Source of the DNA: Allosphingosinicella sp.
GTDB taxonomy: Bacteria > Pseudomonadota > Alphaproteobacteria > Sphingomonadales > Sphingomonadaceae
NCBI GenBank assembly: GCA_030447665.1
Contig: JAUJOJ010000003.1
Coordinates: 1-46,173, forward strand
Length of the DNA stretch: 46,173 nucleotides
Direction of reading: 5' to 3'
Shown here: positions 9,861-17,560 of the stretch, piece by piece
How the letters are laid out: each line of letters starts with the position of its first letter
How positions within the stretch are numbered: position 1 is the first letter of the stretch
The notes under the pieces: model-generated
The model's database searches: none
What the model was told of the DNA's origin: nothing
Seen by the model: only the letters and a program-made list of their open reading frames with translations
Translations under genes and position numbers: made by a program

Positions 9861-9989
9861 CTAGACCAAGATCGCTTCAGGTTGAATCAACCTGAAGCGT
9901 GAACTTTGGTCTTAACCATCTGAATAGAGCCAGATTCACGCTTTCGGCGGAAGCGCGAAGCGCTTCCGCCTCAAACGATCTGGCTCTAG
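9861..9989 (-). repeat. Bipartite palindromic intergenic repeat, copy 1 (reverse orientation)
   Basis: Two hairpins between convergent gene ends. The first is a perfect 13+1+13 palindrome at 9873-9899 (arm cgcttcaggttga, centre A). The second spans about 9928-9989, with outer arms agagccagat / atctggctct and an inner ggcggaagcgc / gcgcttccgcc stem. Read on the minus strand, the layout matches the elements at 12219 and 39948, with compensatory base changes in the stems. The tail of this repeat touches the stop of the small minus-strand gene at 9986. Confidence 0.8.
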
Positions 9990-10252
9990 CGTCTGGGAGA
10001 CTCCGTCGCGATCGCATCTGGCCAGTCGTTCTCCTGCAATTCCACGTCTTCAAGATCCTCTCGCATTCGCGCGAGAATCTCGTCCGCACGCTGGCGGCTG
10101 TCGGTCGCGAAGGTGTGAAGATCGCCAAGATCATCAGTGCCGCTCACCTCGAACCTACGCTTCCCTTCCACTGTCTTTCTCCATCCCTCGTTCGGGCGCC
10201 GATAAGCGCGGGATTTACCGAATTTTTCCGCCTTCGCTTTAGCAGAACCCAC
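9986..10252 (-). CDS. Small hydrophilic hypothetical protein
   Basis: 88 aa from a GTG at 10252; an internal GTG at codon 27 (VEGKRRFEV) is an alternative start. The C-terminal 60 residues look like a compact small domain: KRRFEVSGTDDLGDLHTF, then a helix RQRADEILARMREDLEDVEL, and an acidic end. The change from a basic N-terminus to an acidic C-terminus and the sensible amphipathic helix favour a real gene. No family recognised. It is divergent from the BLUF gene, with starts only 16 bp apart. Confidence 0.45.
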   Translation of the reverse strand: MGSAKAKAEKFGKSRAYRRPNEGWRKTVEGKRRFEVSGTDDLGDLHTFATDSRQRADEILARMREDLEDVELQENDWPDAIATESPRR

Positions 10253-10268
10253 TTATCGCGGGGAATCG

Positions 10269-10676
10269 ATGCTTCAGATCGTCTATATCAGCACTGCTCG
10301 AAAGCCTTTTTCCGAGGCCGAGCTCCGGTCGGTGCTCGCCGTTTCGCGCCGCAACAATGAAGCGGCCGGGATCACTGGGCTGCTGATCTCCGGCGGCCGC
10401 CGCTTCCTTCAGGCTTTGGAAGGTCCCGACGAGGCGGTCGCGGCTGCGTTCGACCGCATCAAGGCCGATGCTCGCCACTTCGCCGTGGTTGCCCTGTCGA
10501 TGAAGCATGTCGAGACGCGCGAGTTCGGCAATTGGGCGATGGGCTTCGAGGCCGGCGGCGCGGACGGTCCGGACGATCTCAGGGGCGTTGTCGAGGCGCT
10601 GATCGCACCCCTTCAGGACAAAAGCCTGCGCGCCCAGTTCATCGGGTTCGCCGAGATCAACGCTCGGGCCGCTTAA
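10269..10676 (+). CDS. BLUF-domain blue-light sensor (stand-alone)
   Basis: 135 aa consisting of a BLUF domain and a short helical C-terminus. The FAD-binding and photocycle residues line up with AppA with a constant offset of 15: Tyr6 (AppA Tyr21), Asn30 (Asn45), Gln48 (Gln63), Trp89 and Met91. ITGLLISGGRRFLQALEG is the typical core. There is no fused EAL, cyclase or other effector, so it must signal through a partner protein. It overlaps the 3' end of the convergent acetyltransferase gene by four bases. No partner is evident in the immediate neighbourhood. Confidence 0.93.
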   Translation: MLQIVYISTARKPFSEAELRSVLAVSRRNNEAAGITGLLISGGRRFLQALEGPDEAVAAAFDRIKADARHFAVVALSMKHVETREFGNWAMGFEAGGADGPDDLRGVVEALIAPLQDKSLRAQFIGFAEINARAA

Positions 10677-11224
10677 GCTGCGGGCCATTCCTCGGCGAGA
10701 AGCGCGAAATAGGCGTCGTCGATCCACTCGCCCTGGCAGAGGAAGCTCTGGCGGAACTGGCCTTCCTGGCGGAAGCCAAGCGAGCGGAGCAGGGCGATCG
10801 ATGCCGCGTTTTCCGCGGCCACGACCCCGACGAAGCGGTGGATGCCGTGCCGCTCGATCAGGAAGTTTATGATCCCGGCGACCGCCTCCCGCCCATATCC
10901 TCGGCGGTGATAGGCGGGAAGCACCCGGTAGCCGAGCTCCACCTGTCGATGGCCCGGTATGCCGAACCCGATTCCGAGGTCCCCCACCAAAGCGCCGTCC
11001 TCTTTCCGTTCGGCGATGAATTGATACCAGGGGCCGCTCGGCTCCAGCTCGCCCGGCTCCTTCGCCTGCATGTCGGCGATCATTCCCGCCAGGAACGAGC
11101 GGACGTCCGGCTTCACGTCGGTGTACCGGGTCATTTCAGGTTCGGACCAGCTGGCGATGAGCGGCTCGAGATCCTCGTTGCGCGGCCGGCGGAGGACGAG
11201 CCGCTCGGTGGCGGTGAAGATCAT
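10673..11224 (-). CDS. GNAT-family N-acetyltransferase (RimJ/RimL-like)
   Basis: 183 aa. The start MIFTATERLVLRRPRNEDLE, acetyl-CoA loop PAYHRRGYGREAV (Q/RxxGxG/A pattern), and C-terminal NAASIALLRSLGFRQEGQFR are typical of RimJ/RimL-type GNAT enzymes that acetylate protein N-termini or small molecules. Substrate unknown. The ATG at 11224 overlaps the stop of the reductoisomerase-like gene (ATGA), so the two are translationally coupled. The stop codon overlaps that of the convergent BLUF gene. Confidence 0.9.
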   Translation of the reverse strand: MIFTATERLVLRRPRNEDLEPLIASWSEPEMTRYTDVKPDVRSFLAGMIADMQAKEPGELEPSGPWYQFIAERKEDGALVGDLGIGFGIPGHRQVELGYRVLPAYHRRGYGREAVAGIINFLIERHGIHRFVGVVAAENAASIALLRSLGFRQEGQFRQSFLCQGEWIDDAYFALLAEEWPAA

Positions 11225-12204
11225 TTCCGCTGCAGCTGCCGCAGACGCGCTCCGATCGCTTCGATCGGGTGCGTTGCCGCGCTTGCGCGGGCCGCCTCCA
11301 GCTTCGGGTAGCCGGCGTCGGCATCGGCGATCAGCTCCCTGACGAAGGCGCCGCTACGCACTTCGCGGAGGATCCGCCGCATCTCGGTCCTGCTATCCTG
11401 GTTGACGATGCGCGTGCCGCCCTTGAGCGCGCCGAACTCCGCCGTGTTCGAGATCGCCTCCCGCATGCCGGCGATCCCGCGCGCCTCGATCAGATCGGCG
11501 ATGAGCTTCACCTCGGTGAGGCATTCGAAATACGCGATTTCCGGCGAAAATCCGGCATCCGTCAGCGTTTCGTAGCCGGCCAGGATCAGTTCCGGGATCG
11601 CGCCCCAGAGCACTGCTTGCTCGTTGAACAGGTCGGCCTCGCTTTCTTCCGCGAAGCTCGTCGGGAGCATGCCGACCCGTCCGCTGCCGATCGCGGCGCC
11701 GTAGGAGAGCGCGATCCGCTCCGCATCGCCGCTGGCATCCTGCGCCACCGCGAACAGCGAAAGGAGCCCGCTTCCGCGATCGAACTCCTGCCGCAGCGCG
11801 GTCCCCGGCCCCTTGGGCGAGACGAGGATGATGTCGAGGTCCGGCCTCGGCTCGATGAGGTTGAAATGGATGCTGAGCCCATGGGCGAAGACGAGCGCCG
11901 CGCCGGGCCTGAGGTTCGGCGCGAGATGCTCGGCATAGACACGGCCATGCGCTTCATCGGGCAGCAGCATGACGAGCATGTCCGCCCATCCGGCGGCTTG
12001 GGCCGGCGTCATGACGTCGAAGCCGTCCTGCCTCGCTTGCTCAGCGGTCGGAGCGGCGTCTCGAAGCGCGATGGCCAACTGCCCAACGCCGCTGCCGCGA
12101 AGGTTCAGCGCCTGGGCGCGGCCCTGATTGCCATAGCCCAGCACCGCGACTTTCCGGCTTTGCACGAGAGCGGGATCGGCGTCGGCATCGAAATAGACCT
12201 GCAT
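11221..12204 (-). CDS. ilvC: Ketol-acid reductoisomerase, divergent class I type
   Basis: 327 aa, aligning end to end with class I KARI, the NADPH- and Mg-dependent second step of branched-chain amino acid synthesis. Seen: nucleotide fold GYGNQGRAQALNLRGSGV (family consensus GYGSQGHAHALNLRDSGV), catalytic FAHGLSIHF, SPKGPGTALR, the metal-ligand helix EADLFNEQAVL, ECLTEVK, and SNTAEFG. All metal-binding acids are present, but the nucleotide loop (Asn for Ser, Arg for His, Gln for His) and the KGPG(H) site (Thr here) differ from consensus. It is coupled to a GNAT gene rather than to ilvB/ilvH. It could be a second KARI paralogue rather than the housekeeping enzyme (inference). Confidence 0.88.
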   Translation of the reverse strand: MQVYFDADADPALVQSRKVAVLGYGNQGRAQALNLRGSGVGQLAIALRDAAPTAEQARQDGFDVMTPAQAAGWADMLVMLLPDEAHGRVYAEHLAPNLRPGAALVFAHGLSIHFNLIEPRPDLDIILVSPKGPGTALRQEFDRGSGLLSLFAVAQDASGDAERIALSYGAAIGSGRVGMLPTSFAEESEADLFNEQAVLWGAIPELILAGYETLTDAGFSPEIAYFECLTEVKLIADLIEARGIAGMREAISNTAEFGALKGGTRIVNQDSRTEMRRILREVRSGAFVRELIADADAGYPKLEAARASAATHPIEAIGARLRQLQRK

Positions 12205-12218
12205 GGCGTCGGGGTAGG

Positions 12219-12346
12219 GCCTGATCGGTTGAGGTGGAAGTGCTACGCGCTTCCGCCGAAGGCGTGAATCAGGCCCTCGTATATAAGTCGGCTGAGACCT
12301 TGATTCACGGATCAGGCTGATTCAGCCTGATCCGATCAAGCGCTAG
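12219..12346 (+). repeat. Bipartite palindromic intergenic repeat, copy 2
   Basis: Lies between the miaA stop and the ilvC-like start. The first hairpin has outer arms gcctgatc / gaatcaggc around a ggaag...cttcc stem. The second is the perfect 13+1+13 palindrome cggatcaggctga / tcagcctgatccg at 12308-12334. Bases 12296-12340 are identical to 40020-40064, 45 bp in all. It may act as a terminator or mRNA-stability element between the two minus-strand genes, but no T-run follows. Confidence 0.85.
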
Positions 12347-12389
12347 GACATTTGCCTCCGGGCGGCAATTGATCGGCTCGCCACGTGAG

Positions 12390-13343
12390 CTAGGGCGCGA
12401 CGAGCGACAGCGCCTGGTCGATCGCTGCGCCCTCCGGAGCGAGCGTGAAGCGCGGCCAATCTGCGGGCGGCTGCCGCGAGAACCAGGTATATTGCCGCTT
12501 GGCATATTGCCGCGTCGCCGTCTGGCCCGCCACGATCGCGTCTTCGCGCCCCAGCTCCTGCCGCAGGAAGGCAGCCACCTCCGGAACGCCGATCGCCCTC
12601 ATCACGGGAAGGGCCGGATTGAGCCGCCGCGCGAGCAGGGCTTCGACCTCGGCAAAGGCAGCCGGGCCGAACATCCCCTCGAAACGGCGATTGCACCGCT
12701 CGTAAAGCCAATCTCTTGGCGGCAGAAGGATGAGCGGAAGCAAGTGAACCTCTTGCCCTATCCCGCCGGCCTTTTCCTGCTGCCAGGCGAGCAACGGACG
12801 TCCGGTCGAGCGCGCGACCTCCAGGGCTCTGGCGACCCTCGTCGTGTCGCTCGGGCGAAGGCGCTTCGCCGCGGGCGGATCCTCCCGCTCCAGGGCGGCG
12901 AAGGCGTCGACGACCGCGAGGGCGCGCACGGCCCGCCGGATATCCGGGTCGATGTCCGGGACCGGCGCGATGCCCTCGATCAGCGTCCTCACGTAAAGCC
13001 CGGTGCCGCCCACCAGGATGGGGAGCCGGCGTTCCCGATGGGCCGCCCGGATCGCCGCTTTCGCATCCCGCGCCCAATCGGCGGCGGAACAGGGATCGGC
13101 GCCGTCCCGATAACCGTAGAGCCGGTGCGGCGCCCGCGCTTCCTCGGCCTCGCTCGGCCGCGCCGAGAGGATGCGAAGATCGCGATAGACCTGGGCGCTG
13201 TCGGCGTTGATCACGACGCCGTTCTGCCGCTCCGCCAGCGCCAGCGCCAAGGCCGACTTGCCGCCCGCGGTCGGCCCGGCGATAAGCGCCACCTTAGGTC
13301 TTTGGCCTGGCGGCAGCGAAGAGGAGCCCATGTTCATCGCCAC
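12390..13343 (-). CDS. miaA: tRNA dimethylallyltransferase MiaA
   Basis: Transfers a dimethylallyl group to A37 of tRNAs reading UNN codons. 317 aa with the P-loop GPTAGGKS (23-30), the DSAQVYRDL motif, [15 protein letters not shown], and C-terminal [11 protein letters not shown], all standard. Starts at 13343, 13337 and 13331 are possible; the last gives [10 protein letters not shown]. Whichever is used, its 5' end overlaps or abuts the divergent serB start at 13330, so promoters for each gene lie inside the other gene's coding sequence. Confidence 0.96.
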   Translation of the reverse strand: MAMNMGSSSLPPGQRPKVALIAGPTAGGKSALALALAERQNGVVINADSAQVYRDLRILSARPSEAEEARAPHRLYGYRDGADPCSAADWARDAKAAIRAAHRERRLPILVGGTGLYVRTLIEGIAPVPDIDPDIRRAVRALAVVDAFAALEREDPPAAKRLRPSDTTRVARALEVARSTGRPLLAWQQEKAGGIGQEVHLLPLILLPPRDWLYERCNRRFEGMFGPAAFAEVEALLARRLNPALPVMRAIGVPEVAAFLRQELGREDAIVAGQTATRQYAKRQYTWFSRQPPADWPRFTLAPEGAAIDQALSLVAP

Positions 13344-14211
13344 CCTGATAGCAGCGGATCGGCTGTCGAGCGGCGATATTTCGGCGGCCGAGGACGCGCT
13401 TGCCGAGGCCGGAGGCTATTTCATGGGCCGCAGCTGGGTCGAGCTGGACCGAGCCTGCGATCTGCTCTTCTCCTCGCCGCCTGACCCGGTTCGGCAGGCG
13501 CTGGAGGGCCTCGTCTCGGGGGTCGACGTCGTCGTTCAAGGCGAAGCGGGACGCCGTAAGCGGCTGCTGGTGGCCGACATGGATTCGACCATGATCACCG
13601 TGGAATGCATCGACGAGCTCGCCGATTATGCCGGCCGCAAGGCGGAGGTGGCCGAGGTCACCGAGCGGGCGATGCGCGGGGAGCTTGCCTTCGCCGAGGC
13701 GCTTCGCGAACGGGTGGCGGTGCTGAAGGGTCTCGACGCGGCCGTGATCGACCGCTGCCATTCGGAGCGCGTGCGGATCATGCCCGGCGCGCAGGCCCTC
13801 GTCCGGACCATGCGAGCCCATGGCGCCGAGTGTATCCTCGTTTCGGGCGGCTTCACCGTCTTCGCCGACCGGGTGGCGAAGACGATCGGCTTTTCACGTG
13901 CGATTTCGAACCTGCTCGGCATCGAGGGGGGGCGGCTGACCGGCACCGTCGCCGAGCCGATCGTCGGCGCCGACCGGAAGCGCGAGGTGCTGCTCGATGC
14001 AGCGGCCGAATATGATCTAGAGCTCGCCGAAACCCTGGCGGTGGGCGACGGCGCGAACGATATCCCGATGATCGAGGCATCGGGGCTCGGAGTTGCTTAT
14101 CGCGCCAAACCAAGGGTCGCGGCCGCCGCTGCGGCACGGATCGACCGTTGCGATCTTTCCGCCCTGCTCTACGCGCAGGGCTATTCGAAACGGGAATGGG
14201 TGACGGATTAG
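13330..14211 (+). CDS. serB: Phosphoserine phosphatase SerB
   Basis: Last step of serine synthesis: hydrolysis of phosphoserine. 293 aa from the ATG at 13330, which has a strong gaagaggag ribosome site. The frame is open to 13207 but upstream it overlaps miaA. HAD motifs: DMDST (83-87, nucleophile Asp83), VSGGFTVF, and [23 protein letters not shown]. The first 70 residues are a shortened N-terminal regulatory-type region. Normal length for this subfamily. Confidence 0.96.
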   Translation: MFIATLIAADRLSSGDISAAEDALAEAGGYFMGRSWVELDRACDLLFSSPPDPVRQALEGLVSGVDVVVQGEAGRRKRLLVADMDSTMITVECIDELADYAGRKAEVAEVTERAMRGELAFAEALRERVAVLKGLDAAVIDRCHSERVRIMPGAQALVRTMRAHGAECILVSGGFTVFADRVAKTIGFSRAISNLLGIEGGRLTGTVAEPIVGADRKREVLLDAAAEYDLELAETLAVGDGANDIPMIEASGLGVAYRAKPRVAAAAAARIDRCDLSALLYAQGYSKREWVTD

Positions 14212-14213
14212 AA

Positions 14214-14257
14214 GTGCTTTCCAATCAGGTGGAATCACCTGGCGGCTCGGAAAGCAC
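14214..14257 (+). repeat. GTGCTTTCC palindrome, copy 1
   Basis: Outer arms gtgctttcc / ggaaagcac enclose caggtg-gaat-cacctg. It starts two bases after the serB stop in a convergent gap. The reverse complement is nearly identical to 15985-16028. The inner core resembles the centre of the bipartite repeats (CAGG..GATTC..CCTG). It may serve as a terminator for serB (inference); there is no T-run. Confidence 0.8.
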
Positions 14258-14278
14258 GGCGATCTAAAGGTCCGGGCC

Positions 14279-14599
14279 TTAAGCCGTAGGGCGGCTCATG
14301 TCCGACGTGATCGCGGCGAGGGCGAACGCCACCGAATGCTCCGAGCAGACGAAGCTGACGGCGATGCCGTCCCCGGCGATCGCCTGGACGATACCGGCGA
14401 TCGCGCCGGCCTCGGGATGATGGAGCTCGATCTGGGTGCCGACGGACGGGCGGGCATTGGTTTCCAGGAAGGCGCCGGCGGCGGAAACCTCGCGAAGGCC
14501 GGCCGGTGCGGGGGCATCGCAGATCAGCACGCACATCCGCCGCCTGCGCCAGCGCGATGCCATTGCCGATGCGCCGTCGAACCTCCGCCGTGCCTTCAT
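14279..14599 (-). CDS. PilZ-domain-like protein
   Basis: 106 aa with a very basic N-terminus (MKARRRFDG...SRWRRRRM), then strands CVLICDAPAPAGLREVSAAGAFLET, GTQIELHHPEAGAIAGIVQAI, and GIAVSFVCSEH (quoted in parts). The order basic N-terminus, (R/D)xVSxxGAFLET, then GxxVxVxF fits a PilZ fold. The RxxxR and DxSxxG motifs are imperfect (REVSAAG), so c-di-GMP binding is uncertain. Stand-alone gene; ends near the serB-side palindrome. Confidence 0.7.
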   Translation of the reverse strand: MKARRRFDGASAMASRWRRRRMCVLICDAPAPAGLREVSAAGAFLETNARPSVGTQIELHHPEAGAIAGIVQAIAGDGIAVSFVCSEHSVAFALAAITSDMSRPTA

Positions 14600-14724
14600 C
14601 TGCCGCTCCCCTAGAGCACTTCAAGGCCGAACCGTCGAGGCTCTAAGGATAAGCGGCAGCAACGAAAAAATGGTTAAGGGGAGCCGGGAAAATCGCCTGA
14701 GAGGCTGTTGGGGAATGCGGTTCC

Positions 14725-14832
14725 GGCCCGCGCGCCCAGCCAGCCTCCCGATGCAACCATACTCTCGTCGGGAGGCTGGGTGGGGGAGCGGGCCGGCGCC
14801 GAGCCCGAGAAATGCGCTCTTGAGCGCATTTC
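14725..14832. repeat. Two hairpins downstream of the Sel1/SPOR gene
   Basis: Hairpin A has arms ccagcctcccga (14740-14751) and tcgggaggctgg (14768-14779), a perfect 12-bp stem with a 16-nt loop. It is extended outward by ggcccgc (14725-14731) pairing with gcgggcc. Hairpin B is gaaatgcgctc (14809-14819) / gagcgcatttc (14822-14832) with a 2-nt loop. B lies just past the stop of the minus-strand Sel1/SPOR gene and may end its transcript, although no long T-run follows. Confidence 0.65.
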
Positions 14833-14842
14833 CAAACAGATT

Positions 14843-15865
14843 TTAAGGCGCGACCGGGAAGCAGGGCTGCCCCGCCGCCGTGGCCTGGCCGCAGACCTTG
14901 TCCGCCGCGGCCCGGCTGCCGAGCGGGCCGACGCGAAGACGGGTGAAGGCGCCGGCTTTCTCATAAGAAGGCTGAAGGCCCGCCAGGCCGCCGATCCTCC
15001 GGCTGAGGGCTGCCCATTGCGCCGCCGCCGCCGCCGGGCTGCCATATGCGCCGAGCTGCGCCCGCCATCGTCCCCCGGCCGCGGCACCGGCCGGACGGGC
15101 CAGGGCCCTGGCAGCAGCCGGAGCGTTCCTGGGCGCGGTGACGACGGCGGTTGCCACCGGTCTCTGCGGGGGGATTTCAACCGGAGTGACGGCCGGAGCG
15201 CGGCGCGGGGCCCGCGGAGCGGCGCGGCCGGAAGGCTGTGCCGGGACCGTCACGACGCCGGCCAGGGCAGGAGCGTCCTGCATCTGCCGGGCAAGCGCAA
15301 TGCCTTTCTGGCGATCGGCAGCCGGGATGAACTTCTCCATCTGCTCGAGGCTCTTGGCTGCCGGCGGCAGGCCCTTCGAGGCCGCACGCGTCATCAGCGC
15401 ATAGGCGCGCGGGAAATCGCGCGGAACGATGTCGCCATTGGTGAGCTCGACGCCAAGGACATATTGGGCGCGGGGATCGCCGCGTCCGGCAGCCTTGCGG
15501 ATCCAGGGCATCGCTTCGGCGCGCTTGCCGGATTCATAAAGCAAAAGGCCGAGATTGCCCTGCGCCATCTCATGGCCTTGCGCGGCGGCCTTCTGGAACC
15601 AGCTTTGGGCAATCCTCAGATCGGCCGGGACACCGCGGCCCAGCCGATAAGCCTGGCCCATGTTGAACTGCGCGTCTTCATCCCCTTGGTCGGCAAGCGG
15701 ACGCCATTGCTTCACGGCACCGGCGAAGTCACCGCGATGCCAGGCCGCGACACCCGCTTCTACGATCGCCCTCGAATCCTGAAGGAAAGCCGCCGCCGGA
15801 GATGCGACAGCGGCTGCCAACATCGCCGCTCCAGCGATGATCATATACCGAGCCGAAACCTTCAT
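14843..15865 (-). CDS. Secreted Sel1/TPR-repeat protein with C-terminal SPOR domain
   Basis: 340 aa. Signal peptide (MKVSARYMIIAGAAMLAAAVASPAAA) followed by Sel1-like repeats (WRPLADQGDEDAQFNMGQAY, WFQKAAAQGHEMAQGNLG, WIRKAAGRGDPRAQYVLG; residues about 45-190). A Pro/Ala/Arg-rich linker leads to a SPOR domain (GRWRAQLGAYGSPAAA ... RLRVGPLGSRAAADKVC). SPOR domains bind glycan strands lacking stem peptides at the division septum. Export to the periplasm is expected. It is divergent from the ParA operon, which itself ends with another SPOR protein. Confidence 0.88.
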   Translation of the reverse strand: MKVSARYMIIAGAAMLAAAVASPAAAFLQDSRAIVEAGVAAWHRGDFAGAVKQWRPLADQGDEDAQFNMGQAYRLGRGVPADLRIAQSWFQKAAAQGHEMAQGNLGLLLYESGKRAEAMPWIRKAAGRGDPRAQYVLGVELTNGDIVPRDFPRAYALMTRAASKGLPPAAKSLEQMEKFIPAADRQKGIALARQMQDAPALAGVVTVPAQPSGRAAPRAPRRAPAVTPVEIPPQRPVATAVVTAPRNAPAAARALARPAGAAAGGRWRAQLGAYGSPAAAAAQWAALSRRIGGLAGLQPSYEKAGAFTRLRVGPLGSRAAADKVCGQATAAGQPCFPVAP

Positions 15866-15984
15866 ATTCCCTCCCTGGGCTCAATTGCTTTGGCCGCCAG
15901 TCAATAGTGTCCGACGGTTAATGCGCTCTTAGGCTCGTTCCGTTCATGCTGAACCGGGAACGAGTCTATTGTCCCCTGATCACC

Positions 15985-16028
15985 GTGCTTTCCGAGCCGT
16001 CAGGCGATTCCACCTGACTGGAAAGCAC
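15985..16028 (-). repeat. GTGCTTTCC palindrome, copy 2
   Basis: Nearly the exact reverse complement of 14214-14257: arms gtgctttcc / ggaaagcac around a caggcgattccacctg core. It lies in the divergent region between the Sel1/SPOR gene and parA, so it cannot be a terminator for both neighbours. A further hairpin with arms ctcgttcc / gggaacgag sits just upstream at about 15933-15964. Confidence 0.8.
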
Positions 16029-16146
16029 TCTAGCACCTTTTTTCGGACGGCCGCCATCGAGCCTCCGGGACTGTCCCAAAGTTAACCAGATTTTAGCAGC
16101 CTCGGGTGCATCCAGCCGCAAAGGTAGAGTGAGCCGAGGGGAAATC

Positions 16147-16866
16147 ATGCGCGTTTTGGCACTGTCGTCTCAGAAGGGTGGTTCCGGCAAGACGACCCTG
16201 TCCGGCCATTTGGCCGTCCAGGCGCAGCTTGCCGGGGCGGGTCCCGTCTGTCTCATCGACATCGATCCGCAAGGCTCGCTCGCCGATTGGTGGAACGAGC
16301 GCGAGGCGGAAATGCCGGCTTTCGCGCAGACCACCGTTGCGCGGCTTGCCGCCGACCTCGAGGTGCTCCGCCAGCAGGGGTTCAAGCTGGCCGTGATCGA
16401 CACGCCGCCCGCCATCACCATGGCGATCCAGAGCGTCATCCAGGTCGCCGAGCTGATCGTCATCCCGACCCGGCCGAGCCCGCACGACCTTCGCGCCGTC
16501 GGCGCCACCGTCGACCTTTGCGAGCGCGCCGGAAAGCCGCTTATCTTCGTCGTCAACGCGGCGACGCCCAAGGCCAAGATCACCTACGAAGCCGCGGTCG
16601 CGCTCTCGCAGCACGGCACCGTCGCTCCCGTCACCGTCCATCACCGCACCGATTTCGCCGCCTCGATGATCGACGGCCGCACGGTCATGGAAGTGGATCC
16701 GAACGGCAAGTCCGCCAAGGAAGTCGTGGAGCTCTGGGATTATATTTCGGACCGCCTCGAAAAGAATTTCCGCCGCACCGTCTTCGCCGCTCCCGGCGCC
16801 CCGGCGCTTCATTCCTCCGCGCCGCGTCCCGCCGGCGGCTTCGGCCGCCGCGTGGTCGGCCAGTAA
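16147..16866 (+). CDS. ParA-family partition/positioning ATPase (orphan)
   Basis: 239 aa. Deviant Walker A KGGSGKTT (10-17) with the signature first lysine, Walker A' DIDPQGSLADW, Walker B VIDTPP. ParA ATPases form dynamic gradients on nucleoid DNA to move plasmids, chromosomes or protein clusters. The ATG at 16147 was chosen because the protein then begins at MRVLALSSQKGG; an in-frame start at 16129 adds six residues. The gene is not next to parB or the gid genes, so this is not the chromosomal parAB locus. It is followed 15 bp later by an RHH protein, consistent with a dedicated partner. Confidence 0.93.
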   Translation: MRVLALSSQKGGSGKTTLSGHLAVQAQLAGAGPVCLIDIDPQGSLADWWNEREAEMPAFAQTTVARLAADLEVLRQQGFKLAVIDTPPAITMAIQSVIQVAELIVIPTRPSPHDLRAVGATVDLCERAGKPLIFVVNAATPKAKITYEAAVALSQHGTVAPVTVHHRTDFAASMIDGRTVMEVDPNGKSAKEVVELWDYISDRLEKNFRRTVFAAPGAPALHSSAPRPAGGFGRRVVGQ

Positions 16867-16881
16867 TCGGGGGACGGACAG

Positions 16882-17544
16882 ATGGCTGAACCCAAGCCTT
16901 TCGCTTCCCTCTCCTCCGGTCTGCTGGCGCGCAAGGGCGCTGCCAAGCCGGCCATGCGTCCGCAGGGCTTCGGCCAGATGGGCATGGGGCTGGAAGATCT
17001 CGGCTGGAACGACATGGGGCATTCGCACCAGGCGCCGACGAATTCCTACGAGCCGCGTGAACCGGCCCCGTTGCCGGAGCATGTGCCGAGCTCGATCGCC
17101 GCTTTGACCCCGGCGCCGCGCCAATCGCCGCAGCCGCGGGCAGCGGAGGACGAGGTTCGGCCGCAGCCCGTCACCGAGCCGGCGCCGCCGCCCGTCGTCG
17201 AGCAGCAGCGCGCCGTAGAGGCTGCTTTCGCGGAGCCGGAGCAGGAGCCGGCGGAGCAGGAGCCGGCAGCGGCCCCCAGCGTCGAGCGTCCCGAGCAGGT
17301 TCGTGCCCCGCGGCCGCGGATGCCGGCGGGGCGTCAGCGCAGCGCCCCGGGCGACAAAGCAAAGGCCGCCTTCACGCTGCGCCTCGATCCCGATCGGCAC
17401 CTCAAGCTCCGGCTGGCCTGCGCGGTCACGCACCGCTCGGCGCAGCAGATCGTCACCGAGGCGTTGGACGAATTCCTGGCGTCGATCCCTGAGATCGACA
17501 CGATCGCAAGTCACGTTCCGGGCACTTCCGGCAAAGCAAATTAA
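16882..17544 (+). CDS. Proline/glutamate-rich protein with C-terminal ribbon-helix-helix-like domain
   Basis: 220 aa. A short conserved-looking N-terminus (MAEPKPFASLSSGLLARKG) with Gly/Met-rich GFGQMGMGLEDLGW is followed by about 100 residues of disordered Pro/Glu/Gln repeats. The C-terminal domain (about 158-205) begins KAAFTLRLDPDRHLKLRLAC and continues as two helices typical of ribbon-helix-helix DNA binders. ParA systems of the ParG/Omega kind use small RHH partners. By position (15 bp after ParA, 16 bp before a SPOR lipoprotein) this is likely the ParA adaptor. The family assignment is by eye. Confidence 0.72.
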   Translation: MAEPKPFASLSSGLLARKGAAKPAMRPQGFGQMGMGLEDLGWNDMGHSHQAPTNSYEPREPAPLPEHVPSSIAALTPAPRQSPQPRAAEDEVRPQPVTEPAPPPVVEQQRAVEAAFAEPEQEPAEQEPAAAPSVERPEQVRAPRPRMPAGRQRSAPGDKAKAAFTLRLDPDRHLKLRLACAVTHRSAQQIVTEALDEFLASIPEIDTIASHVPGTSGKAN

Positions 17545-17560
17545 AAGGCGGAGTGAGCAA

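Noticed and set aside
14235..14624. Alternative minus-strand frame of 129 codons at the PilZ-like gene
   Set aside because: The 106-codon frame 14279-14599 has strand-like PilZ content and ATG start; the other is Arg/Pro-rich shadow sequence.
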